A stretch of 64,000 nucleotides of DNA from Aporrectodea caliginosa (GCA_020284085.1 JACEVL010000765.1:164501-228500), one strand, 5' to 3'; shown: positions 25,452 through 41,590, counted from the first letter of the stretch. The notes: generated from the letters alone by a model not told the origin. Translations and numbers: made by a program.

Positions 25452-25860
25452 AAGTGTGGCCTGATTTCTGGTCCCACAGCCTGGCACCATGGCCTGATTT
25501 CTGGCACCGTGGTCTTATTTCTGGCACCATGGCCTGATTTCTGGCGTCACAACCTGATTTCTGGCACCATAGTCTGATTTCTGGCATCATGGCCTGATTT
25601 CTGGCACCATAGCCAGACTTCGGCACCGTAGGATGATTTCTGGGGCCATGGTCTGATTGCTGGCACCATACTCTGAGCGCCTCTGAATCTCTGAGTGGCG
25701 CTATACAAATCTTCAATTACAATTACAATTACAATTACAATACTCTGATTTCTGGCGTCACAACCTGATTTCTGGCATCATGGCACCATAGCCAGACTTC
25801 GGCACCGTAGGATGATTTCTGGCGTCATAGCCTGTTTTCTGGCACCATGGGCTCATTTCT
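25452..25860. repeat. minisatellite, about 22-bp 'ggcctgatttctggcaccat' units
   Basis: About 17 imperfect units lie here. The paralogous place at 48885-48980 holds only about four, so the array expanded or contracted after the duplication. Confidence 0.85.
25677..25739 (-). mobile_element. 63-bp SINE-tail insertion with 9-bp target duplication
   Basis: The insert carries the 'gcgcctctgaat...gagtggcgctatacaaat' tail of the SINE family and an ATTAC-repeat end. The duplication ATACTCTGA lies at 25668-25676 and 25740-25748, inside the minisatellite. It is an extremely 5'-truncated retrocopy. Confidence 0.7.
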
Positions 25861-26529
25861 GGCCATAACGGCGCCGCAGATGCCAATCTTAGTGGAGTCC
25901 TATCATCTGTTCGCTCTATCGTCTGCAGTGTCCCTCAAGGCTCTGTGCTCGGACCGCTGCTGTTCCTGGTCTACACGGCCGACGTCGGTGAGCTTGCCGC
26001 CAGTCTCTGCTTGTCATCCCATTTCTACGCCGATGACTCGCAGCTCTACACGTGGGGCCGACCGTCAACTTATGAACAGCAGCGGCGAAGGATGGAGTTG
26101 GGCGTTGAGCGGATCGCGGAGTGGATGCGATCTAACAGACTCCGTCTCAACCCCGAGAAGACGGATTTCTTATGGTGTGCGACCAGCAGACGGTGCCCTC
26201 ATCTTGACACTGGCGAACTGAGTGTCTGCGGGTCTGCGATCCGACCTGTGACCGTCGTCCGCGATCTCGGCGTCACGCTGGAATCAGACCTGTCCATGAG
26301 AAGTCACCTGGCGCGAATCGTTGGCTCCTGCTTTCGTCAGCTCCGCCTCCTGAGAGGCTGCATCAGGTCATTGCCTTTCGAGGCTGCGAGAGCGGCCGTT
26401 GCCGCCTTCGTCACCTCTCAGGTTGACCGCTGCAACAGCCTACTGGTCAGTGCGCCCAAGTGTCTCCTGGATTGCCTGCAGTCCGTTCTCAACGCTGCTG
26501 CGAAGCTGCTATGCAACCGGAGGAAATAT

Positions 26530-26764
26530 TGTATTGTATTGTATTGTATTTGAACACTTGTTATAGCGCCACTACCAGATTGCCTATTCAGAGGCGCTCC
26601 CGACTACTGCGCGGACGCTGAATCGGAGTTTCACGCCGAAGCGCATGAGCAATTGCGAGTGAAGGACTTGCCCAGGGTCCCTACGCGGCGGCTTTGAGGT
26701 GGATTCGAACCCGCAACCCTCCAGCTGCAAGGCAACGAACATACTCCCATACCACCGCGCCCCA
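26530..26764 (-). mobile_element. tRNA-derived SINE inside the LINE
   Basis: This is a full-looking SINE on the minus strand, with the tRNA-like head near 26760, the B box at about 26700-26712, the body, and an ATACAAT-repeat tail at 26530-26550. AAATAT repeats lie on both sides (26524-26529, 26765-26770). Confidence 0.85.
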
Positions 26765-26793
26765 AAATATGATCATGTCACGCCGCTCCTCCG

Positions 26794-27709
26794 CAGTGTT
26801 GTATCAATTACATTCAAAATGTAATTCAATTATAATTGCAATTACATGCTTGTAAATGTAATTGAATTACAATTACAATTACTTGATTGTGAAAGTAATT
26901 GAATTACAATTACATTTTCATTGTAATTCAATTACCAATTACTTTTCAATTACCGGGTATTTCTTTAAAATTGGCAAATGATTTTGAATTTTTTCCGATA
27001 ATTTTTAATTTATTAATTTACTCTATTTTTAAACTAAAACATCCAATGGACCAATGGCCTGTAAATTGTAATAATATATACATTCAATTGTATTATAAAT
27101 TTGTCAGGTATCCAAAATACGGTTTACAATAATAACGATCCATTAAAACAAGTTAGAGTTTATTTGATTTTTAGTAAAGTTTTTCAAAATGATAGTCTGT
27201 TAGAGAACTCAGTTGATTGCACCTGGGTGAGTGAGTCAATTCGTCCAGCAGTGCTAAAGAGACGCTCAACTGGAGCTGAAGATGGAAGCACTGTTTTCTG
27301 TAGGCAGCCGCAGTAAGGCTGAGTAAGGTATCTAAGAATGAGTGCATGACTGCATGGATAGTCTGATAATGAAGGTCAGCCCTTTACCTTGGGTCTATCA
27401 AATTGTGCTGTAAGATTGTAAGAGGGGTGTAAGGCAAGAATCATGTTGCCATGCAAACATAATTCAGAGCAGTTTATTCAATTAAACGTGTGGCCGCGGG
27501 TCAACCCAGCAGGCTGGTATCTTTGCTGACTTTATGAAAGTAATTTGTAATTTACACTTCATTCAATTGCAAATTACATGCAATATTGTAATTGAAATAC
27601 AATTACAATTACAGAACTTAAAATGTAATTCAATTACAATTACAAATACAGAACATGTAATTCAATTACGTAATTCAATTACATGTATTTCAATTACTGA
27701 ACAACACTG
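26794..27709. mobile_element. non-autonomous hAT-like element inside the LINE
   Basis: The termini are CAGTGTTGTA on the left and its inverse AACAACACTG on the right. The 8-bp target duplication CTCCTCCG is exact at 26786-26793 and 27710-27717. Both ends are rich in 'taattcaattacaattac' words, as in the 7400-8339 element. No transposase is present. Removing it rejoins the LINE frame. Confidence 0.88.
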
Positions 27710-29560
27710 CTCCTCCGTGATATTCTGCACTGGCTGCCAGTATTGAGTTCAGAATCTGTTTGTTGGTCTACAAGTCACTTCATGGGGCCGCGCCTGAGTA
27801 TTTGCGCGATTACTGCATCGGGAGTTTCGGGACGCATTCTTCCGCCTCCGTGTTGCGACTCCGATCGCTCGAGAAAAGCGATCTTCGCGTAAAACGGATG
27901 AAAACCCCTTTTGGCGATCGCGCTTTCTCGGCAGTCGGCCCCATATGCTGGAACTGTCTTCTTCCTGCCCTGCGAGCGGCTAACACAATTGACTCCTTCA
28001 AATCCTGACTCAAGACTTATTTGTTCTGTAAGGCCTACCCTGCTGTTAGTTGACTGTGAGGCGCCCTTGTAACGGCATGGCTGTGTTACGGCGCCATATA
28101 AATTGTCACTGTTATTATTAGTGTTGCTGATTGTTTATTCTTAATAATAATAATAATTTTTATCTTCGTTTAATGTTTCAAATTCACAAGTAGCCTACGC
28201 AGTAGGGCTACAATTCATACTGTGAATGGATGACCACAAGTTTTTACAGGAATCGAATTTAACTGTTTTTGTCAGCGATGCAAGGCGCCCATCACGTGCT
28301 ACTGCTCCAGCGACTGAAAAGGCTGAGTCGACCTTAGGGAGGATACCGGGAAGCGAACTCCCTCCCCACGCGTTGACTTAATTTTTTTAATTGGGCTTAC
28401 GAGGTTTTACGCCATGCCAGAGGCCTCCTGCATTTCTAGGAGCATACGGGATTTTACGCGACTCCACATGCCCAGCAGGTTTGATTACAAATACTGGACG
28501 GTTCGTTTCGTTTATTTAACGACGCCGTCATATCGACGATGAAAAGCGTCCTGGTGGGATCAATTCTGCTGACGATTGTATAGAGTCGATCGAAAGAGTT
28601 TTAAAGGTGTGTATTGCTGTCATCAAATTGCGACATCTTGCGGCAGCCAGAGACGTTGCTTTGAGCCTTTGACCATGCATTACATGCGTTTCAATTTTGC
28701 ATAATTATTGTCTTCCGCTTGATGTCGTGTAGAATGTTTCATTAAACGCGGCGCTATATAAATTCCAGAATGAATGTCTATCCTGTTGTTGGCAACATCT
28801 TACGGAAGCCAGAGACGTTGACTTTGACCGTACAATAGGCCTACATGCATTTCAAGTTTGCATAATTGTTGTCCGCATGACATCATGAGCGTGATTCTTG
28901 TAAAACGCAAATGTCTTGATTTATTATATTCGTTTATTATTGGTACTCAAGACACACGGCAACTGATTGCAACGTGTTCAACAGCAAAATAAAAAGAGAG
29001 TTCAAAATATAAAACTAATGTTTGCCGGATGTAACTAGTGCTAAACGGTAGGCCTACAATACAATGTCAATGTTTGTCTGTCGCATTTCACGCAAACTTT
29101 CTTAGTACTGGTACTAATAATACTGCTCAAGTCTACAGGTTCTCATATAATTCGGTCATACATGAGGTTAACGGAGTCGTTTGGAAGGATTTCACTGATT
29201 AATTCTTTTAAAAAGTTAGGTGCCTATTAAGACCATTGAAACTGATCGGTGGCTGTAGAAGACTTACAACGACCACCGTAGCGCCTACAGTTTGCCTACA
29301 CTTGCCCCTAGGGGCTTTGTAAACGCCGACTGTTAGCCCACAATGCCCCACACGGGGTCCTGCAGCTAGCCGCTAGGAACACGGTCTGTAACTCAGGACT
29401 CGATTAAGCATGGCAAATATTGCGAGCCCTGCTTGGGACCGCTTGGCTGTGATCGCACGAGGTCGCAAACATTGTCCGACAAAGTACAAACTCATTGCCA
29501 TCAGCAGCAACTTTGGAAAACAAGTCGGAAACGTTGTCCGACATTACACCAATCATGTAA

Positions 29561-30671
29561 ACCTGACAACATTTTATTGGTATCACTGTTAATTAGTAGT
29601 TTCTAAGGCTCATGTGTCAAACAATGATGGGCAAAAGTTAATAAAAAGTTGAAAGCTTTTACATAAACATAAATCTTTTGGCTGAGGATGAAATTTTACT
29701 GGAGAAAAATAGTTTAGTTAAAATCAAAGTTTAACTAATATTTTTAGTTATTAACTGAAAAGCTTAACTAAAAAACTCAGCAACTGCGCAACTATCTTCC
29801 GCAATGATTGTTATGGGAAGCTGGTTTTATTACTCAAGTCAAGTGAACTGCATTGCACGATGCATCATCTTTTGCATTAGCAACTGTCTTCATTATTTTG
29901 CTGTAGAACTGTAGTAGGACTATTAGTCTAGTAAACATTACATGGTTTGAAAGTGAAACTGTCATTGACGTTGAGCATTATTACAGTTCACCTAACCGCT
30001 GTCATTGTTAAAATGGTTGTAAAAAGTTTGTTAGAAAGTTGTAAAAAGTTTGACTAACTATTTTTTAGTTTAGTTAACTTATTTACAAGTTGCCAGCTTT
30101 AGTTAAACCGATGCTGCGTAAAAAACCAAGCCTTAAATCCCGTTAGCATCAAGAAGATCAGACACTTCCTGGAATCATCAACATAAGGCGATTATATACA
30201 CCACAAGCTGCTTCTTCCACCATGGGACATAGGCTCCCTCTTCCACCATGGGCTACCTCTAACTGCACTGATCTTCTGGATATTCACCTGGTCGCAGATT
30301 GGTTTTGCTGCGCCATTCGTTCGATTTATGTACATTTGATACCTGCACTACATAAGTCACTAAGTACACTGACATATTATTTGCTTTACTTGCTTTTACC
30401 AACTATTTCATTCGCCTAACAGACGATCTCGATTAGTACAGATAAAGCGAACTTTTCAAAACGGTGGATCTCCACTGATCACACACCTTGGTGTCTTCTT
30501 TTATAGACAACAAAAATGACTGACGAGACCAGCCACTAGTTTAATTAGTCTTAACTAAAGGTCGTTTCCAGTTGGCTTGTCCTCCAGTTCCTTAACCAGT
30601 CCTTCATCCATCGGCGATGTTCGTGAAGACGGAGTTCTTCTGGAACTTGAATCGCATTGAAATTCGTCTTC
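29561..30671. other. no gene recognised; 3' flank side of tubulin D unit
   Basis: The section 29510-29715 matches 42720-42945 in the E unit. About 0.9 kb (29716-30630) is present here but absent in E. It is AT-rich with many 'agtttaactaa' words and no supported ORF. Confidence 0.5.
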
Positions 30672-31070
30672 TTCTTTCATTCATACATTCATTCCTTACG
30701 AAGTTTTATATAGCGCCCCTTCAAGGTTACTACTCAGGAGCGCTCCCGACCCCGGCACGGCTGAAAAGGACAGTTTGGAGGCAAGTGTAGATAGATTGAG
30801 AGTGGATTCTGGGATGCAAGCGCAGGGTCAAAGGAACCCGTTCCAGAGGGAGGGGCCAACCACTGAGAAGGCCCGATTCTGTATAGTAGCTGTGCGGGCA
30901 AAAGGGACCATGAGCATGACCCGCTCAGTAGAGAGGAGAGAGCGACGACCCGGAGCACCCAAGATAGGGCAGCAGAGGTCGCGTAGATAGGCAAGGGCTA
31001 GGCCCAGCTAGGACCGCCAGACCAAAGCGATGATCCGATACGAGATCCGCTGCAGTAGGGGAGCCAATGA
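30672..31070 (-). mobile_element. 5'-truncated LINE whose tail matches the SINE tail
   Basis: The minus strand encodes the polymerase end ('RAFSVVGPSLWNGFP', then 'YTCLQTVLFSRAGVGSAPE' and stop). The stop codon lies within 'gggagcgctcctgagtag'. The following 'cttgaaggggcgctatata' is the same as the 3' tail of the SINE copies in this window, with ATGA-type repeats after it. The E unit lacks the insert at about 42990. Confidence 0.75.
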
Positions 31071-32477
31071 AGGTCCCAAACGCCACTCCAAGGAACCCGT
31101 TCTCTGGTTTGATTCTCCTCAGCACCTCATGCATCTTCTGAATGGCCTTCATACAAGAAATGGCATAACCTGCTACTCAAACAGGTGCCTCCATAATTCA
31201 CATTGACAACAAGTGATATTCAACATGCGTCTTCTTCAGAAACAAACGACCTTAATATTGCTCAATGTGCTCCACTTTAACTGTTAGCCGCTTAGTTGTT
31301 TTAGTTTGAATACGCACTAATGCATAGCGTCATCTACGACGCGTTTTCACGCTGTCAGCCATGACCTTGGTGCCAACAATGGGCCCACGGCGCGTCAACG
31401 GTGACACGAGCGGTCCAATGCTGGTCAACTCTGAATAGGCCCACGGTTTCACTGTCCACGTAAAACACGAGTCATACTCTACTCTTATTTGAATTGCTAC
31501 AGTCAGTGTCAGTTACTGTAGCCTGTGCTTGCTCTGATAATCTAATGTCTGCATTTTCTGGCTACTATACGGGGCACAGTAAGGGAATGGATATAGCGCT
31601 CGGGATGTAACGCGAAGGGTACGGGTTCGATCCTCCACACATACGGTCACTGTGTAAGGACCTTTAGTAAGTTCTTCGCTCACAGTTGCTCTGCGCCATC
31701 GATGTTCTGTCGTCGCGTGCACTTCTTAACTTTGGAAGGACGGAAATATATCAAATGCAGTTGTATTGTATCGTGTAACACTTTAGATTGGATCAAAATG
31801 GGAATGCATTGCGTCTGAGCCCATAATTATCAGCCACAATATTTAAAGCCAGTGTGTACATGTATACTTCTACCTCAAAATACACAGTGTGTTTATAATG
31901 ATATTCACTGGCTGTCTTTTGTGGCACATACGCGTATCTCTCGTCATAACCTAAAGTAAGTGGCTCATGATGATTCCTAAGAGGTTCCACAAGTGATCAA
32001 CTGTTGCTGACCCGTGGAATGGTTTTGATCATGTCTCTGTCTCAGTGGAAAATATAAATCTCAGTGGAGTGATACAGATTTTCACGCCATACTCAAAGCA
32101 ACCACCTTGCAAATACTACATGTAAAAGAGAGATTCATAGCTCTTTGAAAAAGAGTATACAAAAAAGATTAAAGAGAAGATGGATTTTCAAAAAAGTATA
32201 CAGTTTCGTATCACGTCCATGAAAGTCACGAATTGATGAACACTCAGAAAAAAGACATTCTTTGCATAAGTCTTTTACTTTAACTTGAATTAACTTGAAT
32301 TATGACCTTTGCATTGAACACAAAGGTCGGTTTAGATGCTACAAAAATGTTAAACAATTCTATAGAAACTCAGTAAATTCTCGGTAAATATAGTAAGCAG
32401 AAATTTAACAATTTTTTTATATTATCGAACATCAGATCGTAGAAAACGAAACAATTTGGAGGCTTAGAAGTAAAGTA
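31071..32477. other. 3' flank of tubulin D
   Basis: The region matches 43010-44400 in the E unit throughout. No gene is recognised; the frames here are short and not conserved between the two copies. Confidence 0.6.
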
Positions 32478-32483
32478 TTTATT
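32478..32483 (-). terminator. polyadenylation signal AATAAA of tubulin D
   Basis: AATAAA on the minus strand, about 45 bp beyond the stop codon, at the same place as in copy A. Confidence 0.6.
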
Positions 32484-32526
32484 ATTTCAAATGTTTTTCA
32501 GACGATCAGATATTTCCTGATTATGC

Positions 32527-36573
<4,047 letters not shown>

Positions 36574-36575
36574 CT

Positions 36576-36675
36576 TGAAGACTATGGCTCTGTGTTAGAC
36601 TTTAATGCGTCGTACCGAGCTCACTCTGATATCACAGAATGTCCTTTGTTAGCTACGGTCGTTTATATATATAGG
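36576..36675 (-). promoter_or_regulatory. core promoter and 5' UTR of tubulin D
   Basis: TATA-like 'TATATATATAAAC' (36662-36674, minus strand), the block 'TGAGCTCGGTACGACG' and the leader 'gagccatagtcttcaag' precede the ATG-only exon. Confidence 0.75.
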
Positions 36676-36744
36676 CCTATCGGTCTTCGATGTTATGGCT
36701 ATAATTATAGGCCTACGATCACCTATTACAAAGTCCAATAGCTG

Positions 36745-36948
36745 AGTAATGTGCTGATTCACTCAGTTGCCATTAATAGTTGGTGATTAAGTAAGTAAGT
36801 AAGTAAGTAAGTAAGATTAGGCTGTGTCATCGACGAGACGTGTATTTGGCTGATTTTATGGGTTGCTATTATTAGTTGCTTGTAAAGCTGTGTCATCGAC
36901 GAACTGAGTATTGTGGTTATTGGCTGGGTTGCTATTAACTCTGTGGCG
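36745..36948. repeat. upstream minisatellite of tubulin D (left part)
   Basis: Units of about 66 bp with 'gtgtcatcgacga' and 'gggttgctattaa'. They break off at about 36948 and resume at 41418, showing that about 4.5 kb, including a LINE, was inserted here. An (AAGT)n run lies at 36785-36810. Confidence 0.7.
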
Positions 36949-38150
36949 GCTACGTTGTTTTTCGAGAATTTGACTGGTATAATCAAAATTAATGCAAATA
37001 CAAACTCTTAAAATCTTGAGACATATAGATTTATCATAATTATATCATTTTGTTCATGTTTAATTCCTCAACAATATTCTGTCTAAAAAGTTGATCAATT
37101 TATGTATTTACCCCTAAGTTGACAAATAAATAAAGTATTTAAAAAAGGCAATTTTAAAATAAAAAAAACATTAAAAATTTGTGAAAGAATAAAATGTAAT
37201 TAAAATATGCAAACTGTAGTCGCTCATCAAGTAAGCTTAAACTAGTATCAACTAGCGAAGAACTAATAAATAAATTAATTTATCCCAAAATTAGCCGTTG
37301 AGACTCATCAATGATGAGACTGGCACCATAACCTTCATTGCCGTTGTCGTCTTCCAATTATTTGTTTCAAATCCAAAACCTCCATCTCATCAAAGAATTG
37401 GTTTTCATTGGCAGAATGATAGATAATCATTTTTTGGACTTGGCTGGTAGATAAAATATAAATTTTACTACAGAGAAGCGGCCAAAAATGAGCTTAGGCC
37501 TATGTTTTTTTCGCATCAAAGATGAAAGGCCTATCTGCCCTCAAAACATTCGTCATCCCAAAACCTGTGGTTCGTCAAAAGTATTTGTTTGAAAGCGTTA
37601 CAACATTGACTGAACAATAATAATAATATATTCTTTGGACTTGGCTGATGAACAAAACTAAACATTTGACTACATAATGTACAAGAGGCAACGTGACTAT
37701 CTAAAATTTAAATGTCTGCATGTAATTGTTTACCAAAACAATCTGCCAAACGTTTCTAACTTGACCAAATATCGGAAAAAACCCATGTAAGGGTTTTTTG
37801 ACTGTGCGATAATTATATTCCTCTAGCCTACAGATATAAATAGAACTATGTATTTAGCTGATTATAAGTCCAAAGTGTGCGATTTGGTGAATACGGTCGT
37901 TTTCGACCGCATCCTTCGCCAGAGAAATAAGTAAGTAAATAAGTAGCCTTATTTGCATCTGACAAGCGCACATGCATATCAAGAATAACAACTAGGAAAC
38001 GAACTTTAAAAACTGAAAACTTTCAAACTAACACGAAGGCAGCCAACAGTACGTTGGCGCCAGAACACCTTTCTCAAGAGTTAATAGCACTGGTCTGCAA
38101 AGGCTCATCAGTCACTTTAGGCTTGTCTAGGCTTGCCTAGCTTGCTTAGA
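36949..38150. other. no gene recognised; AT-rich part of the inserted 4.5 kb
   Basis: No ORF, repeat family or RNA gene is supported. It could be a LINE 5' region or an independent insertion. Confidence 0.4.
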
Positions 38151-41100
38151 GTAACACAGGGAGGAAATCCGATCGACGTATTCACTGATCGTAGATTCGG
38201 AACCGACCTGGGCTGATGAACCAAAGTCCTCCGTGTCCACCTTCAAGTGGTGCAGACTGTTAGTACCCTCCTTATTGGGTAGGGGAACGAACGGGCACGG
38301 CAGGCAAAACCAGGGGAAGGCAATGGCAAACCACCCCTGTTAACATGCCAAGAAAACCTTTATGAATCAAGCAAATTCAAACAAAGCATTAGTCGCAGAT
38401 GGTGAGACTCCCAGGCCGGAGTGCGACTCAACAGCTACTGGGAAAGAGCAAGATGGAGGGTTGAAAGCATTCCAGTCTAATGAAGCAACAGGACAAAAGC
38501 CGAAAGGAGGTTCTGTGGCGGATCGTACTGGAAAGCAAAGACTCGTCCTGAGCTGCAAAAAGAAGATGAAAATAGGAACATGGAATGTTCGTAGTATGCA
38601 GAGCGGAAAGATGGATATCATTCAGAGAGAGATGGAACGACTTGAAATATCAGTCATGGGGTTAAGCGAAACAAGATGGAAAGGACAAGGTCATTTCAAC
38701 TGGAATGGTTATAGGATAATAATGTCGGGTCAAAAAGAAAAAGGAAGAAGTGGGGTAGCAATTATGTGTGATAGAATAAGTGCAAATGCAATAATGGGTT
38801 ATGATACAGTGAGTGACAGAATCTTGAGCGTAAGATTTCGAGGAAAGAAAGTTAACACAACAATCATACAGATATATGCACCAACATCAATGGCGACTGA
38901 AGAAGAGCATGAAAGCTTTTATAATGAATTACAAAGTATAATTGATAAAACCCATAAAGGAGATGTAGTAATGGTCATTGGTGACTTCAATGCAAAGGTG
39001 GGAAAATATAATGGAGGAGGGGGAGACACGATAGGAGGTCATGGGTTGGGAGAGCAAAACGATGCAGGAGAGAGATTAGTGGATTTTTGTGAAGGAAACA
39101 GCCTGAGAATAATGAATACATGGTTTGAACAGCCAAAAAGAAGGTTGTACACGTGGACTTCACCGGATGGTAAACACAGGAACCAGATTGATTACATACT
39201 GATAAATAAAAGATGGAAAAGCACGATAAGGGATGTGAGAACAAAACCAGGTGCGGACTGTGGAACTGATCATGAATTACTAGTGGCAACAGTGCAAATG
39301 AAATTTAAAAAACTAAAAACAGGAGAAAGATTGATCACATACGACTGCAAGGAAATATCACAGGAATACAGAGTAGAAATAAGGAATAGATTTGAAATAT
39401 TGGAGAGGGATGATGCGGAAACAGAGGAGGTTGAGAACAATTTATGGGAAAAGACAAAGGAAGCGATCTTAGAAACTGCGGAGAAATATATTCCGAAGAA
39501 AAGAAAATCCAAAACAACTCCTTGGCTATCGAAAGAAGCTATCAACATAGCTATGGACAGAAGGGAAGCAAAAAGAGAAGGAGATAAAGATAAAGTAAGA
39601 AAACTGAATAGAGCATTCCAAAAACAAGCACGCATGGACAAAGAAAAACATCTAAATGAATTATGCAAAGAAATGGAGGATGAGGGAAGAAAAGGAAGAA
39701 CTAAAACAATGTTTTCAAAAGTAAGGGAAATAACGAGAAAAAACACACCAAGAATGGGATCATTGAAAGCAAGTGATGGACACATAATTGCGGACGAAGA
39801 AGGAATGAAGAAAAGATGGAAAGAATACACAGAAGAGTTGTACAACGAAGATAAAAGAGTAAAGGTAGAAAAAATGGATGAAACTGAGTATGAAATTGAA
39901 CCGGAAGTCATGGAAGCAGAGGTAGAATGGGCTATCAAACAATTGAAAGATAATAAGGCACCGGGCCAAGACAGGATACCAATAGAAATGGTAAAAGGTG
40001 GGGATGGCGTGATGACAAAGACAATAACAAAAATTTGTAATAACATATGGAGAACTGGAAAATGGCCAGAAGATTGGAAAAGTTCAGTTTTTATACCTTT
40101 ATTTAAAAAAGGAGATGCGAAAGAGTGTGAAAATTACAGGACAATAGCAATGATATCGCACATAAGCAAAATATTACTTAAAATATTACATAAAAGAATG
40201 GAGAGTACAATAGAGAGAGAGCTTCCTGATAGTCAAGCAGGATTTAGGAAATCTCGTGGAACACGTGATCATATTGCCAATATGAGGTGGATAATGGAGA
40301 GACAAAGGGAGTATGGACAGAAAGTATACATATGCTTCATCGATTATAGTAAAGCGTTTGACTGCATTAATCATGAATTGATGTGGAAAACCTTGGGAGA
40401 AATGGGAATACCGAAACACTTGGTACAACTTCTTAGGGGTCTGTACGAAGATCAGATAGCGGTGATAAGGACAGAATATGGAGATACTGACAGTTTTAGG
40501 ATAAGGAAGGGAGTGCGGCAAGGATGCATTCTGTCTCCTGTCTTATTTAACATGTACGCTGAAAGGATAATGAGGCAGGCGGGAATGGATGAGGCTGAGG
40601 AAGGAATAAAGATAGCGGGAAGAATAATGAACAATCTGAGATACGCTGATGATACAACATTATTGGCGGGTAAAAAAACGAGTTGGTAACACTGATAAGA
40701 AGGCTTAAGAGTGAAAGTGAGAAAGCAGGACTCTACTTCAATATAAAAAAGACAAAGATCATGACAACAGAGGAGGAGGACAGTTTTGAAGTAGACGGAG
40801 AAGAAATAGAAACGGTAACTAACTTCACGTTTTTGGGATCAGTAATAGAAAAAGAAGGAAAGTGTGATATGGAAATAAATCGTAGAGTGGCTATAGGAAA
40901 AGCTGCAATGAATGGTCTGGAAAAAATATGGAAGGACAAACATGTGAGTATAGACACGAAAAAAAGATTGGTGAAGGCTTTGATCATACCAACAGTAACA
41001 TACGGCAGCGAGACATGGACAATGACCAAGAAAATGAGAAAAAAGATTAACGCATGCGAAATGTGGATATGGAGGAAGATGCAGAGAATATCATGGAAAG

Positions 41101-41419
41101 AGAAAAAGACCAATGATTGGGTGCGTTGGAGTATTGGAATTGAGAAGGAAGAGACACTACAACAAACCGTGCTAAGAGCAAAGTTGAGGTTCTTTGGTCA
41201 TGTCATGCGATCAGATGGACTGGAAAAGGAAATGATGTTAGCATATGGAGAGGGAAGGAGAAAACAAGGACGACCAAGGAAAAAGTGGATGGACGAGATA
41301 CATGAAACAACTGGAATGAATTTGGCAGAACTGAGAGATGCGACGGCGGACAGAAGGAAATGGAGAGGCTTGATCATGAAGGTCGCTAAAGTTCCAAGAA
41401 CTGACAGCACAAGGTGAAG
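38150..41419 (+). mobile_element. nearly full-length RTE/BovB-type LINE
   Basis: A 5' region with 'ggggaaggcaatggcaaacc' leads into an endonuclease plus reverse-transcriptase reading frame of about 1 kb by 3, with almost no 3' UTR. The exact 5' end is not determined. It sits in the minisatellite upstream of tubulin D. Confidence 0.85.
38362..41417 (+). pseudogene. LINE endonuclease/reverse transcriptase with one frameshift
   Basis: The first frame, 38362-40689, has the AP-endonuclease motifs ('KIGTWNVRSM', 'LSETRWKG', 'GDFNAKVG', 'GTDHELL'). The polymerase blocks follow ('SQAGFRKSRGTRDHI', 'CFIDYSKAFDCINHE', 'GVRQGCILSPVLFNMY', 'YADDTTLLAG'). Right after the YADD box the frame shifts at an A-run (about 40671-40679) and continues in 40683-41417 through the thumb and 'GRPRKKWMDEI' C-terminal region to a stop. 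Apart from this single one-base shift I see no lesion. The product would copy its own RNA at a nicked target. The order and motifs fit the RTE clade, BovB-like. The upstream Met is uncertain; translation might begin nearer the endonuclease motif. Confidence 0.88.
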
Positions 41420-41590
41420 GCTGTGTCATCGATGAGCTGAGTATTGTGGTGACTTACTTAATATCGTTAAGTAAGTCACCACAATACTCAGCTCATCGAT
41501 GACACATCCTTAGTATTGTGGTGATTGGCTGGCTTGCTATTAATAGTTACTGCTAAGGCTTTGTCATCGACGTATAGGCAGTGATTAAAG
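41418..41590. repeat. upstream minisatellite of tubulin D (right part)
   Basis: Continuation of the units interrupted at 36948; from 41580 to 41960 the sequence matches the more distal upstream flanks of copies C and E. Confidence 0.65.
41422..41506. repeat. perfect 40-bp inverted repeat with 5-bp loop
   Basis: The arms 41422-41461 and 41467-41506 are exact reverse complements. They consist of the tubulin upstream minisatellite unit facing its own mirror image, so the DNA can form a long hairpin. Confidence 0.92.

Larger units (their letters stand above)
25895..28117 (+). mobile_element. 5'-truncated LINE (reverse transcriptase), itself interrupted twice
   Basis: The plus-strand frame begins within the polymerase ('SVPQGSVLGPLLFLVYTADV') and has the catalytic 'FYADDSQLY'. 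It continues past a SINE and a hAT-like insert to 'LRDYCIGSFG' and 'GDRAFSAVGP', and ends 'AANTIDSFKS'. The 3' tail includes 'ggcgccatataaattgtcac'. Flanking TTAGTG repeats lie at 25889-25894 and 28118-28123. The paralogous segment at about 49010 reads straight across this point, giving an empty site. Confidence 0.85.
24825..29560. repeat. segmental duplication X1 (paralogue of 48236-50545)
   Basis: From 'agaaaaagtgcactctacaa' onward the segment matches 48236-50545 in order, including the 'gatttctggcacc' repeats and the 'agtagcctacgcagtagg' block. X1 follows tubulin C and X2 follows tubulin E, so the duplicated unit included tubulin plus X. X1 is longer mainly because of the LINE insertion and an expanded minisatellite. 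Confidence 0.8.

Noticed and set aside
22922..25860. CRISPR-like repeat array
   Set aside because: The direct repeats are contiguous minisatellites without unique spacers, in a eukaryotic sequence.
29404..29592. Overlapping 60-residue frames on both strands
   Set aside because: They fall in a repeated non-coding block also present near 42720 and are not preserved there.
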